DNA of 25,054 nucleotides from an uncultured Oscillibacter sp. (GTDB lineage Bacteria > Bacillota > Clostridia > Oscillospirales > Oscillospiraceae), in contig NZ_CAJTUX010000041.1 in the NCBI RefSeq assembly GCF_910579365.1, forward strand, positions 1-25,054, written 5' to 3'. The notes beneath the pieces are model-generated. The model was given only the letters and a program-made list of their open reading frames with translations, was not told the DNA's origin and made no database searches. Every line of letters begins with the position of its first letter. The first letter of the stretch is position 1. Positions 14,201-20,968 of the stretch are shown piece by piece. The position numbers and the translations under genes are program-made.

Positions 14201-15217
14201 TTATTTCGCTGTGGAGATGCGGAGCACGTGACAGATGGAGGGGATGGACTCCCCCTGAAAGCTGGAGGTGGGGGAGAGCAGGGCCCCGGTGGGGGCGAAG
14301 ACGATGTTCTTCCACTTTCCCTGCCGCATGCCGGAGAGGAGGTAGCCGTTGAACACCGAGGCAGAGCAGCCGCAGCCGGAGCCCCCGGCGTGCATGTCCT
14401 GTTTCTCCCGGTCGTAGAGAAGGAGGCCGCAGTCCTGGAAATGGTCCCCCATGTCGATGCCGTCCTTGGAAAAGAAGTCCCGGACGATGGCATGCCCCAG
14501 CTCCCCCAGGTCTCCGGTGACCACCAGGTCGTAGTCCTGGGGCTTGGTTCCGGTGTCCTGAAAGAAGGCGGAGAGGGTGTCGTAGGCCGCCGGGGCCATG
14601 GCGGCGCCCATATTGTTGGCGTCGGCGATGCCCTTGTCCACGATTTTCCCGCAGGTGACGTGGGTGATATAGGGGCCGTCCCCCTGGCTGGCCAGGATGG
14701 TGCAGCCGGCGGCGGTGGCGGTCCACTGGGCGGTGGGGGTCCGCTGGTTGCCGTAGGGCACCGGCATCCGGTACTGCCGCTCCGCCGTGCAGAAGTGGGA
14801 GGAGGTCATGGCGGCGGCCTTCTCCGCGAAGCCCCCATCAATAACCATGGCCGCCAGGGACAGCGACTCCCCCATGGTGGAGCAGGCCCCGTAGAGCCCG
14901 TAAAAGGGAACGCCGAACTCCCGCAGGCCGAAGGAGGAGCCAATGCACTGGTTCAAAAGGTCCCCGGCGAAGATATAGTCCAGGTCGCCGGGCTTCAGCC
15001 GGATCTGGTCCAGGGCCCGCTGGAGGACCCGCTTTTGCATCATGGACTCCGCCTTTTCCCAGGTCTTCTCCCCAAAGAAGGAGTCCTGTTCCAGCTCGTC
15101 AAAGTGCTCCCGCAGGGGTCCCTCCCCCTCCAGCTTGCCGCCAATGTTGGCGTAGGAGATGACGGAGGGGGGATGCTCCAGGGCGACGGTGCGCCGCCCG
15201 ATCCGTTTGTTGTTCAT
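14201..15217 (-). CDS. spoVAD: Stage V sporulation protein AD
   Basis: SpoVAD is a thiolase-fold protein needed for uptake of dipicolinic acid into the developing spore, and it binds that compound. The 338-residue length fits. Characteristic segments are HPPSVISYANIGGKLEGEGPL near the N-terminus, DSFFGEKTWEKAESMM, YIFAGDLLNQCIGSSFGLR, FYGLYGACSTMGESLSLAA, TSSHFCTAERQYRMPVPYGNQRTPTAQWTATAAG, and GSGCGCSASVF. The start at 15217 is chosen because AAGGAGG lies 7 nt upstream. A further upstream ATG (15250) falls inside the -10 box of a sigma-G-like promoter. Usually spoVAD is flanked by spoVAC and spoVAE; here neither is adjacent and the gene is a single-gene unit with its own promoter and terminator. 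Confidence 0.95.
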   Translation of the reverse strand: MNNKRIGRRTVALEHPPSVISYANIGGKLEGEGPLREHFDELEQDSFFGEKTWEKAESMMQKRVLQRALDQIRLKPGDLDYIFAGDLLNQCIGSSFGLREFGVPFYGLYGACSTMGESLSLAAMVIDGGFAEKAAAMTSSHFCTAERQYRMPVPYGNQRTPTAQWTATAAGCTILASQGDGPYITHVTCGKIVDKGIADANNMGAAMAPAAYDTLSAFFQDTGTKPQDYDLVVTGDLGELGHAIVRDFFSKDGIDMGDHFQDCGLLLYDREKQDMHAGGSGCGCSASVFNGYLLSGMRQGKWKNIVFAPTGALLSPTSSFQGESIPSICHVLRISTAK

Positions 15218-15249
15218 AGCGCGCCTCCTTGTGGCAGTGGTGTTCAACA

Positions 15250-15278
15250 TAGGATGCCCGGTGGGAGACGCTTTATGC
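15250..15278 (-). promoter_or_regulatory. Sigma-G-like forespore promoter of spoVAD
   Basis: On the minus strand GCATA (15274-15278), 17 bp, then CATCCTA (15250-15256). This agrees with the published sigma-G pattern (about GnATR, 17-18 bp, CATnnTA). The start point would fall about 25 nt before the ATG at 15217, giving a short leader with AAGGAGG. SpoVA genes are known members of the sigma-G regulon in Bacillus, so both pattern and gene agree. Confidence 0.72.
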
Positions 15279-15318
15279 GGGGCGAGGGTGCAAAAGGTGC
15301 CCTCTTTGCCGCCGGGGC

Positions 15319-15347
15319 TTGCGGAAGGGAGAGGGCTTTGCTATAGT
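15319..15347 (+). promoter_or_regulatory. Sigma-A-type promoter of the AIM24-family gene
   Basis: TTGCGG (15319-15324), a 17-bp spacer and TATAGT (15342-15347), followed by a leader of about 45 nt and GAAGGAGAG before the ATG at 15398. It is oriented away from the spoVAD promoter, giving a divergent pair. Confidence 0.7.
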
Positions 15348-15397
15348 AAGGTACGGCAAACCCAGCGCAAAAACGACAAGCGAAGGAGAGAGGCACT

Positions 15398-16078
15398 ATG
15401 AATTACGAGATCAAGGGCGAGCCCATGCCCGTGGTCATCTGCCAGCTGAACACCGGGGAGACCATGATTACGGAAAAGGGGTCCATGGTGTGGATGAGCC
15501 CCAATATGGAGATGCAGACCTCCGCCGGAGGCAGCATCGGCAAGGCCTTTGGCCGCATGTTCTCCGGAGAGAGCATGTTCCAGAATCTTTACACCGCCAA
15601 GGGCGGCTCAGGCATGATTGCCTTTGCCTCCAGCTTCCCCGGGGCCATCCGGGCGGTGGAGATCGGGCCGGGCAAGTCCATTGTGTGCCAGAAGTCCGCC
15701 TTCCTGGCCTCGGAGCAGGGGGTGGAGCTGTCCGTGTTCTTCCAGAAGAAGATGGGCACGGGCTTCTTCGGCGGCGAGGGCTTCATTATGCAGAAGCTCT
15801 CCGGACAGGGAACGGCCTTTTTGGAGATCGACGGCTCCGCCGTGGAGTATGATCTGGCCCCGGGCCAGAAGCTGATTGTGGACACCGGGAACCTGGCCAT
15901 GATGGACGAGACCTGCACCATCGACATCCAGTCCGTCAAGGGAGTGAAGAACATGCTGTTCGGCGGCGAGGGCATGTTCAACACCGTGGTCACCGGCCCG
16001 GGCAAGGTGGTCCTTCAGACCATGCCCCTCAGCGCCTTCGCCGGGTCCATCGCCTCGGTGCTGCCCAGCAAGAGCTGA
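15398..16078 (+). CDS. AIM24 / TIGR00266 family protein
   Basis: A 226-residue soluble, beta-rich protein of the AIM24 family (TIGR00266). Family members are widespread and lack a proven biochemical role. Recognisable parts are MNYEIKGEPMPVVICQLNTGETMITEKGSMVWMS at the N-terminus, IGKAFGRMFSGESMFQNLYTA, the block FPGAIRAVEIGPGKSIVCQKSAFLAS, and the C-terminal GVKNMLFGGEGMFNTVVTGPGKVVLQTMPLSAFAGSI. There is no signal peptide. It has its own promoter and a GAAGGAGAG site, and is divergent from spoVAD. The downstream palindrome at 16119-16150 may mark its transcript end, though without a T run. Confidence 0.92.
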   Translation: MNYEIKGEPMPVVICQLNTGETMITEKGSMVWMSPNMEMQTSAGGSIGKAFGRMFSGESMFQNLYTAKGGSGMIAFASSFPGAIRAVEIGPGKSIVCQKSAFLASEQGVELSVFFQKKMGTGFFGGEGFIMQKLSGQGTAFLEIDGSAVEYDLAPGQKLIVDTGNLAMMDETCTIDIQSVKGVKNMLFGGEGMFNTVVTGPGKVVLQTMPLSAFAGSIASVLPSKS

Positions 16079-16118
16079 GGAAGCGGGAACGGGAAGGTCC
16101 CGGTTAAGGATTGGATTG

Positions 16119-16150
16119 CCCAGGGGCGGACCGGCCGGTCCGCCCCTGGG
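16119..16150. repeat. Perfect 32-bp palindrome
   Basis: The 16 bases at 16119-16134 (CCCAGGGGCGGACCGG) are exactly followed by their reverse complement at 16135-16150. It lies 40 bp after the AIM24-family stop codon and only about 8 bp from the point where the acetyltransferase remnant loses its family similarity. No T run follows on either strand, so a normal terminator is doubtful. Confidence 0.6.
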
Positions 16151-16157
16151 CTGAAAA

Positions 16158-16492
16158 ATTCCCGGCGTAATGCCTTTCGTCTTCAGGTCCTCCACCGCCA
16201 TATTTAACAAATGTCCCGCAATTCCCTGGCGGCGGTATGCTTCCTCCGTATACACGGCACAGACGTTAGGGGTAAGGTCTTTTCTGTCATGAACATCATG
16301 CTCGATTACCCCCAATCCTCCAATAATCCTGTCATCCTCCAGGCAAAGATACCAACCATATTCGGTTTCACGGTTAAGAAAGGATTCCATACACGCAAGA
16401 TAGGCTTCTTGCGGCACGTCCCGCTTCCTATGAAACCATTTGGCCGCGCCGTCCTTTAATTGCGGCTTTTCTCGTAAAGTAATATATTCATC
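16158..16492 (-). pseudogene. GNAT acetyltransferase remnant, 3' end lost
   Basis: The minus-strand frame reads DEYITLREKPQLKDGAAKWFH, then PQEAYLACMESFLNRETEYGWYLCLEDDRIIGGLGVIEHDVHDRKDLTPNVCAVYTEEAYRRQGIAGHLLNMAVEDLKTKGI. This is the first two thirds of a GNAT N-acetyltransferase, including the acetyl-CoA loop RRQGIAGHLL. Near 16158 similarity stops and the frame runs on into sequence antisense to the AIM24 gene. The last strand and helix pair (in relatives a YLVTDHTGFYERYGW-like segment) is absent. At the other end no ATG precedes DEYITL in frame, although a TGA and a GGAG-like site lie just upstream, so the start codon also seems lost. Base composition here is markedly more AT-rich than the neighbours, consistent with a recent arrival or decay. 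An alternative start at 16417 would not restore the missing end. Confidence 0.72.
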
Positions 16493-16694
16493 TTTTGCTC
16501 CTCAAAGTCCAATTTTCGCCCCGATTATACCGCCGGCTTGAGGCGGTTCCATCCGTTTTCTTGAAAGTATCGGAGTTATCTCCCGGCAGCCCTTATGCAA
16601 AAAAGAGCTTGAAACCTTCCCTCCTGCATAGGATATCCCGACTGCGGCATCATGACCGCATTTAAAATAGAGCGGCAAAATCCGCCATCAAAAT

Positions 16695-16735
16695 GGGTCC
16701 CCGGAGAGATGCACCTCTCCGGGGACCCGTTTTTT
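16695..16735 (+). terminator. Strong hairpin terminator, possibly bidirectional
   Basis: Arms of 14 bp (16695-16708 and 16715-16728) with a 6-nt loop are followed on the plus strand by GTTTTTT. On the minus strand the same hairpin is followed by ATTTTG, so it could also end the polysaccharide unit that stops at 16848. No intact plus-strand gene lies immediately upstream. The 16493-16694 stretch between it and the acetyltransferase remnant shows no gene. Confidence 0.8.
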
Positions 16736-16847
16736 GCGCGTGCAGTCTCGTCTGCAAACGGTCAGGCCGCCTGCGGATACAGCCGCGAATTACGCCCGCT
16801 ATCATATCATGATCCGGCGGGCTTTACAAGGAGCCGCTTGCCTCTGG

Positions 16848-18362
16848 TCAGGCGTTCTCCCCGCAGAGCTTCACCCCGCCCAGGGCCAGGGCGAAGACGA
16901 ACCAGAAGATGCACATCACCCTGGGATAGTTCCAGAGGTAGTCCGCCAGGCCGCAGACCAGGCTTCCGCAGAGGGCGGCGCAGGCGGCGCAGGTGATGGT
17001 TCTGGCGGCGGAGTTTCCGCAGTGCCGGACGGCGTGGGCCGCCCGCTTGACGCCCCACAGCGCGGAGCCCACAAAGCCCACAAAGCCCAAAATGCCCAGC
17101 TCCGCCCAGACCTGGAGATAGGTGTTGTGGGAGTGAACGAAGGGGGTCCGTGCGTGGTAGAAATTCAGCAGCTTCACGTACCGCTGGACGGCGGCGGTGC
17201 CCAGTCCCGCGCCGGAGAGGGGACGGCGGACGATAACCTCCAGCCCGGCCTTGAAGAGGGGAAAGCGGCTGTTGGTGGAGGAGTCGGAGGAGTCGAAAAT
17301 CGTCAGCACCCGGTTCCAGATGCTGGCGGGCAGGAAGGGCGCCGCCAGCACGCACAGGGCGAAGAAAAGGGGCAGCAGCTTCGGCTTCCACAAAAAGATC
17401 ATTACCACCATGGCGCAGGCCATGCCGATCCAGGCGGCGCGGCAGTAGGTCATGCCCATGGCGGCGCCGCCCAGGACAAAGGCCGCCGAGGCCGCCAGCT
17501 TGGAAACGATGTGCCTGGAGCACAGAATCAGCGCCAGCGTTAGGGGCATGAGGAGCAGCAGCACCTCCGCGAAGGTGTTGGGGTTGTCGAAGAAGGACAT
17601 GACCCGGCTGGGCATGTCGGCGTTCAGGTCCATGTCCACATAGGACGTGTTGACCTCCAGACCGGAGAGGCGCTGGAAGATGGCGTACAGCGAGGAGACC
17701 GCCACACAGCCGGAGGCCCCCGCCGCCAGACGCTTCAGCTCCTCCGCGGAGCGCAGGGCGCTGACCGTTACCACCACGCAGAGAGCGGCGGAGAGGTGGT
17801 AGACAAAGAAGCGGACGGAGACGTTCCGGGTCAGGGAGAAGACCACCCCCAGCACCACGGCGGCAAAGAACAGCGCCGGGAAAAAGCCGGTGCGCTCCAC
17901 GTCCAGATGCCGGTCCCCCCGGCCCATGGCCCCAGCGTGAAGCAGGAGCAGAAGGGTCAGGAAGGCCAGGAGGGTATAGGCGTTGTTCCAGTATTCATAG
18001 GGGATGATCCAGAGGAGCAGGATCAGCCAGCCCTCGGCCACGGCGGTCTCGTCCCCCAGGCGGAAGGCGAGCCGGGCGAAAAAGCTGTCCGCAAAGGTCT
18101 CCTCCAGGAGCAAATAGAACCGGCGCAGCAGCCGCCCCGGCAGGTTCACGATCCAGCTCAGAAGGCGGCAGGCCCCGCTGCAGGGCCAGGAGCGGGCCAA
18201 GACCCCCTCCCGGCACAGGGGCCGGAGAAGGGCGCTGCCGTCGATCTGCCCGCCGCACCAGGCCCCCGCCCGAACGGCCAGACGGTGCAGCCCGCTGTCC
18301 TCGTAGGCGGCCAGGAGCAGGAGCAGAAGATGATGGAGATAGCTTTCTTTCAGAAGCGTCAT
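16848..18362 (-). CDS. O-antigen ligase / Wzy-like polysaccharide membrane protein
   Basis: A 504-residue multi-pass membrane protein with an O-antigen ligase (Wzy_C, PF04932) type core. The core signature near residues 350-430 includes SRFPLFKAGLEVIVRRPLSGAGLGT followed by the periplasmic-loop motif HARTPFVHSHNTYLQVWAELG, which contains the conserved histidines. About 10-12 hydrophobic helices follow a less hydrophobic N-terminal region of some 110 residues. In Gram-positive bacteria such proteins polymerise or attach cell-surface polysaccharide units outside the membrane. The ATG has GAGGAA just upstream. It is 71 bp downstream of a GT2 glycosyltransferase on the same strand and probably cotranscribed, giving a minimal surface-glycan pair. 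The substrate is not determinable from sequence. Confidence 0.87.
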   Translation of the reverse strand: MTLLKESYLHHLLLLLLAAYEDSGLHRLAVRAGAWCGGQIDGSALLRPLCREGVLARSWPCSGACRLLSWIVNLPGRLLRRFYLLLEETFADSFFARLAFRLGDETAVAEGWLILLLWIIPYEYWNNAYTLLAFLTLLLLLHAGAMGRGDRHLDVERTGFFPALFFAAVVLGVVFSLTRNVSVRFFVYHLSAALCVVVTVSALRSAEELKRLAAGASGCVAVSSLYAIFQRLSGLEVNTSYVDMDLNADMPSRVMSFFDNPNTFAEVLLLLMPLTLALILCSRHIVSKLAASAAFVLGGAAMGMTYCRAAWIGMACAMVVMIFLWKPKLLPLFFALCVLAAPFLPASIWNRVLTIFDSSDSSTNSRFPLFKAGLEVIVRRPLSGAGLGTAAVQRYVKLLNFYHARTPFVHSHNTYLQVWAELGILGFVGFVGSALWGVKRAAHAVRHCGNSAARTITCAACAALCGSLVCGLADYLWNYPRVMCIFWFVFALALGGVKLCGENA

Positions 18363-18433
18363 ATCGTTCCTCGTTTCGCGTATGGAGTGGGACGGTGTGT
18401 GCCGCGGGAGCGCCGCTTTTGGCGGCCCGTCCG

Positions 18434-19450
18434 TCAGATGCGGTTTTTCAGGCGGTAGAGCTGGGTCAGGGTGAAGAAGTGCTTCCCCCGGACCAGGTTG
18501 GCCACCATCTGCTTGTTGGGACTAAGACCCACGGGAACCAGCTCCCGGATGGCCTTCTCCATGTCCGGCTGGCGGCAGAACGCCTCCACGGCCTTCTGCC
18601 GCTGGCGGATGGACTTCGGGTTGTCCTTGGCGTACTCGTTGCCCACGGCGATGAGAAGACCCGCCCAGTTGCTGCTCTCCCGCCACTGGGGGCGGGCGGA
18701 CTCCAGACCGTACCGCTGGACCAGGGCCTCCTTCCGCTCCATGAAGCGGGAGAAGACCTGGGGAAAGTCCCTCATATAGTGGTGGGTGGCGGACTGGCCG
18801 TGGAGGAAATAGCGGTAGAGGGGCTGGTCCGTCACCGCCAGGGACCGGGCGTTGCAGAAGTACTCCAGCACAAAGAGCTCGTCCTCCAGATAGGGCCCGT
18901 CGAAGGTGAGGCGGGCCTTGCGGATGAGCTCCGCCGAGAAGAGGTAGCAGACGCTGTACCCGTTGAACACCGGCTGGGTCAGCCGGTCCCCCAGGAGGGG
19001 ATGGACCAGCTTTTCACGAATCTCCTCCTGACCGAAGACGCCGGCGGGAAGCTGGCTTTGCACCGCCTGCTTTCCGTCGGGCCAGAGGTAGGTGAGGCCG
19101 CAGGCGGCGGCGTCCGCGCCGGAGTGCTCCCGGAGGTTCCACAGGGTCTCCAGGGTGTGGAACTCGTAACAGTCGTCGGCGTCCAGGAAGGCGATATAGT
19201 CCCCCTTGGCCTCGTTGAGGCCAAGGTTCCGGGCCTCGCTGACGCCCTGGTTCTTCTTCCGGTGAAAGACCCGGACCCGGCTGTCCTTGGCGGCGAAGCG
19301 GTCGCACAGAGCGGGGGAGCCGTCGGTGCAGCCGTCGTCCACCAGGATCAGCTCCCAGTCGGAAAAGGTCTGGCGGGCTACGCTGTCCAGACAGCGGTGC
19401 AGAAACGACTCCGCCTGATAGACGGGGACGATGACAGAAATACTGGGCAT
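18434..19450 (-). CDS. Family 2 glycosyltransferase
   Basis: A 338-residue cytoplasmic GT-A enzyme that would transfer a sugar from a nucleotide-sugar donor to a surface-polysaccharide intermediate. The N-terminal catalytic domain has SISVIVPVYQAESFLHRCLDSV, then LVDDGCTDGSPALCDRF, then VSEARNLGLNEAKGDYIAFLDADDCY, where the final D-A-D-D is the metal-binding motif. The C-terminal region (DEL, LYRYFLHGQSATH) is typical of enzymes of capsule and teichoic-type clusters. The start at 19450 is preferred to one 33 codons upstream because GGAGG lies 8 nt before it and the upstream extension falls in the folded leader. It is the first gene of a unit with the O-antigen ligase-like gene. Confidence 0.92.
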   Translation of the reverse strand: MPSISVIVPVYQAESFLHRCLDSVARQTFSDWELILVDDGCTDGSPALCDRFAAKDSRVRVFHRKKNQGVSEARNLGLNEAKGDYIAFLDADDCYEFHTLETLWNLREHSGADAAACGLTYLWPDGKQAVQSQLPAGVFGQEEIREKLVHPLLGDRLTQPVFNGYSVCYLFSAELIRKARLTFDGPYLEDELFVLEYFCNARSLAVTDQPLYRYFLHGQSATHHYMRDFPQVFSRFMERKEALVQRYGLESARPQWRESSNWAGLLIAVGNEYAKDNPKSIRQRQKAVEAFCRQPDMEKAIRELVPVGLSPNKQMVANLVRGKHFFTLTQLYRLKNRI

Positions 19451-19487
19451 AGAAAAACCTCCACGCGCCCGGAGCGCCGATTCAATG

Positions 19488-19543
19488 CGGCAGCCAAAGG
19501 GGACCCTCCGCAGGAAGGTCCCCGGCCAGTTTGGCAGCTGCCG
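19488..19543 (-). promoter_or_regulatory. Long bulged hairpin in the 5' leader of the glycosyltransferase unit
   Basis: On the minus-strand RNA three consecutive stems share one axis: CGGCAG with CUGCCG, CCAAA with UUUGG, and an 11-bp inner stem (19499-19509 with 19513-19523, one G-U pair, 3-nt loop). All unpaired bases (3 and 6 nt) are on the 5' side. The hairpin starts a few nucleotides after the expected start point. No T run follows, so it is not a simple terminator. Confidence 0.6.
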
Positions 19544-19554
19544 GAACAAAAACC

Positions 19555-19583
19555 ATTGTACTCCATTTCACAAAGAAGGTCAA
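19555..19583 (-). promoter_or_regulatory. Sigma-A promoter of the glycosyltransferase unit
   Basis: On the minus strand TTGACC (19578-19583), a 17-bp spacer, then TACAAT (19555-19560). It lies between the 59-aa gene and the glycosyltransferase gene and implies a leader of about 100 nt. Confidence 0.82.
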
Positions 19584-19600
19584 CGGCTTTTCCCGGCAGT

Positions 19601-19780
19601 TTATTGAGCAGATCCGGCGTCATGACCGGTTGTGGGCTGGTTTTCATCGGATTGCTCCAAAAAAAGCTCCTCCGCCTGCCGCTGGGCCTCCAGAAGGGTT
19701 TCCCTCAGCTGGGCCAGGGACTTCTCCGTGTCGGTAACGGTATTGAACAACAACAAATATTCTTTGGCGATTGCAGTCAT
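19601..19780 (-). CDS. Small conserved-looking hypothetical protein (59 aa)
   Basis: A short protein starting MTAIAKEYLLLFNTVTDTEKSLAQLRETLLEAQRQAEELFLEQ. It is mostly amphipathic helix with a Leu/Glu/Gln-rich coiled-coil-like centre and a polar tail. The ATG at 19780 has AAAGGAAGG with 7-nt spacing; an ATG 7 codons upstream (19801) overlaps that site and is less likely. I have an impression of similar small proteins in related gut Clostridia, but no function is known to me. It is just upstream of the promoter of the glycosyltransferase unit and divergent from the tetR-type gene. Coding status rests on the ribosome binding site and helix periodicity. Confidence 0.6.
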   Translation of the reverse strand: MTAIAKEYLLLFNTVTDTEKSLAQLRETLLEAQRQAEELFLEQSDENQPTTGHDAGSAQ

Positions 19781-20194
19781 GGCAGGCCTTCCTTTCTTCA
19801 TGAAACACTAAATATAGCTGGGGTCTATGGGTATCATACACAATATTCGGTAAATAACTTGTCTGAATTTGTCGAGAGGTTCTGAAAAATGCAAAAAGGA
19901 AGGGAACCGGAGGGACGGGGGGCGAAAGGGGGAGAAATCCACCGTTTTGCCGCCGTTTTTGTGAGTTTATGGAAAATATGCTGGTATCGTTGTCCCCTCT
20001 GCAGGGCTAAAAACGAAAAAATGACCAATATGAGATATATAAAGGAAACGTTCCGCCCAGTCGAAAAGCCGGAAATCTTGACGGGAAGGAAAGGGATAGG
20101 GTATGCTTAGAGCGGGAAAGCGGCTTTCGGCCGGAGGGACCGGAGGCTTGGAACGTGTGCCGCGGCGGAGGCCGGCGGCGGACAGGAGGAGCGT
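19781..20194. other. Intergenic region between the 59-aa gene and the TetR-type gene
   Basis: About 414 bp, relatively AT-rich in its left half. I see no convincing gene in it: a 73-codon plus-strand frame at 19889-20110 lacks a ribosome binding site. The right part holds a candidate promoter (20078-20107) and a GC-rich leader for the TetR-type gene. No clear operator or terminator was found. Confidence 0.5.
20078..20107 (+). promoter_or_regulatory. Candidate promoter of the TetR-type gene
   Basis: TTGACG (20078-20083), an 18-bp spacer and TATGCT (20102-20107), about 85 bp before the ATG at 20195. The hexamers are good but not ideal. Confidence 0.5.
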
Positions 20195-20785
20195 ATGCCG
20201 GAACATGACAAGCGAACCAGACAGGAATTGGACAGCGCGCTGCGGAAGCTTTTGAAGCGCAGGCCGCTGGAACAGCTCCGGATCCGGGAGCTGACGGAGC
20301 TCTGCGGCCTCCGGCGGCAGTCCTTTTACTATCATTTTAAAGATGTGTATGACCTCTTTGACTGGTCCGTCCAGCGGGAGCGGGCGGCGCTGCTGGCACG
20401 GCAGGAGGAATGCCTCACCTGGCGGCAGGCGCTGCTGAGCCTGTTGGACCGCATTGCCGGGAACCGGGCCTTTTACCAGGCGGTGCTGGACCAGAGCGGC
20501 ACGGAGGGTCTGAAGGCCCTGGTTCCGCTGACGCGGACCCTGGAGACGGTGCAGTCCTATTACCGGGACCGGGGCGGAGCGCCGCCGGACCCCGAGGGGG
20601 AGGAGCGGGAGCGCCGCTGCGGCGAGGCGGTGCTGCTCTCCCTGCTGGAGGGCTGGATTCGCGGCCGGATGGCGCTGACGGCGGAGGAGCTGACGGCCGC
20701 GCTGGAGCGGACGGTGGAGCGGAGCGCCGAGGGCGCCCTGTGGCAGACTCTGCGGGAGAGAGGAGCGTGGAGCTGGACGGACTGA
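20195..20785 (+). CDS. TetR/AcrR-family regulator (DhaS-like)
   Basis: A 196-residue regulator with an N-terminal helix-turn-helix: TRQELDSALRKLLKRRPLEQLRIRELTELCGLRRQSFYYHFKDVYDLFDW (about residues 8-57), with the YYHF(K/D) recognition-helix end typical of the family. The remainder is an all-helical, Arg/Glu/Leu-rich ligand or dimer domain of the shorter TetR C-terminal type found in DhaS-like proteins. The ATG follows GGAGGAG. No metabolic or transport gene is next to it, so the target is unknown; it may regulate itself or the divergent 59-aa gene. A strong terminator follows directly. Confidence 0.88.
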   Translation: MPEHDKRTRQELDSALRKLLKRRPLEQLRIRELTELCGLRRQSFYYHFKDVYDLFDWSVQRERAALLARQEECLTWRQALLSLLDRIAGNRAFYQAVLDQSGTEGLKALVPLTRTLETVQSYYRDRGGAPPDPEGEERERRCGEAVLLSLLEGWIRGRMALTAEELTAALERTVERSAEGALWQTLRERGAWSWTD

Positions 20786-20809
20786 CGGACATATGAACAG
20801 GGGACTTGC

Positions 20810-20846
20810 AAAAAGGAGGACGGCTATCCGTCCTCCTTTTTTCTTT
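20810..20846 (+). terminator. Rho-independent terminator after the TetR-type gene
   Basis: AAAAGGAGGACGG (20811-20823), a 4-nt loop and the exact complement (20828-20840), running into six Ts and further T-rich sequence. It lies 25 bp after the stop codon. Confidence 0.9.
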
Positions 20847-20856
20847 CCCAGAGATG

Positions 20857-20945
20857 GACGTTTTTGACAATTGTTACAATTATGTCCAAATTTAGACGTT
20901 TTTCGCAGAATTGTCCCTTTTCGAAACCCGGCGCCTATTTATAAT
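20857..20945 (+). promoter_or_regulatory. Direct repeats and TATAAT box upstream of the 112-aa gene
   Basis: Two imperfect copies of GACGTTTTT...AATTGT occur at 20857-20874 and 20895-20914, about 38-40 bp apart in an AT-rich stretch unlike its surroundings. A perfect TATAAT (20940-20945) follows, 24 bp before the GTG start, without a good -35 at 17 bp. This suggests an activator-dependent or alternative-sigma promoter with two bound sites. That is inference. Confidence 0.45.
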
Positions 20946-20968
20946 CAAACCATAACAGGAGTGATGTT

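Noticed and set aside
15250..15252. Upstream ATG as start of spoVAD
   Set aside because: It lies in the -10 box of the sigma-G-like promoter and would precede the transcript start. The ATG at 15217 has an AAGGAGG site.
15608..16157. C-terminal extension of the acetyltransferase remnant
   Set aside because: The frame merely continues antisense to the AIM24-family gene. It has no similarity to GNAT proteins.
18395..19885. 496-codon plus-strand frame opposite the glycosyltransferase
   Set aside because: No recognisable domain and no ribosome binding site. It is antisense to a gene with complete GT2 motifs.
19889..20110. 73-codon plus-strand frame in the intergenic gap
   Set aside because: No ribosome binding site, odd composition, and it overlaps the candidate promoter of the TetR-type gene.
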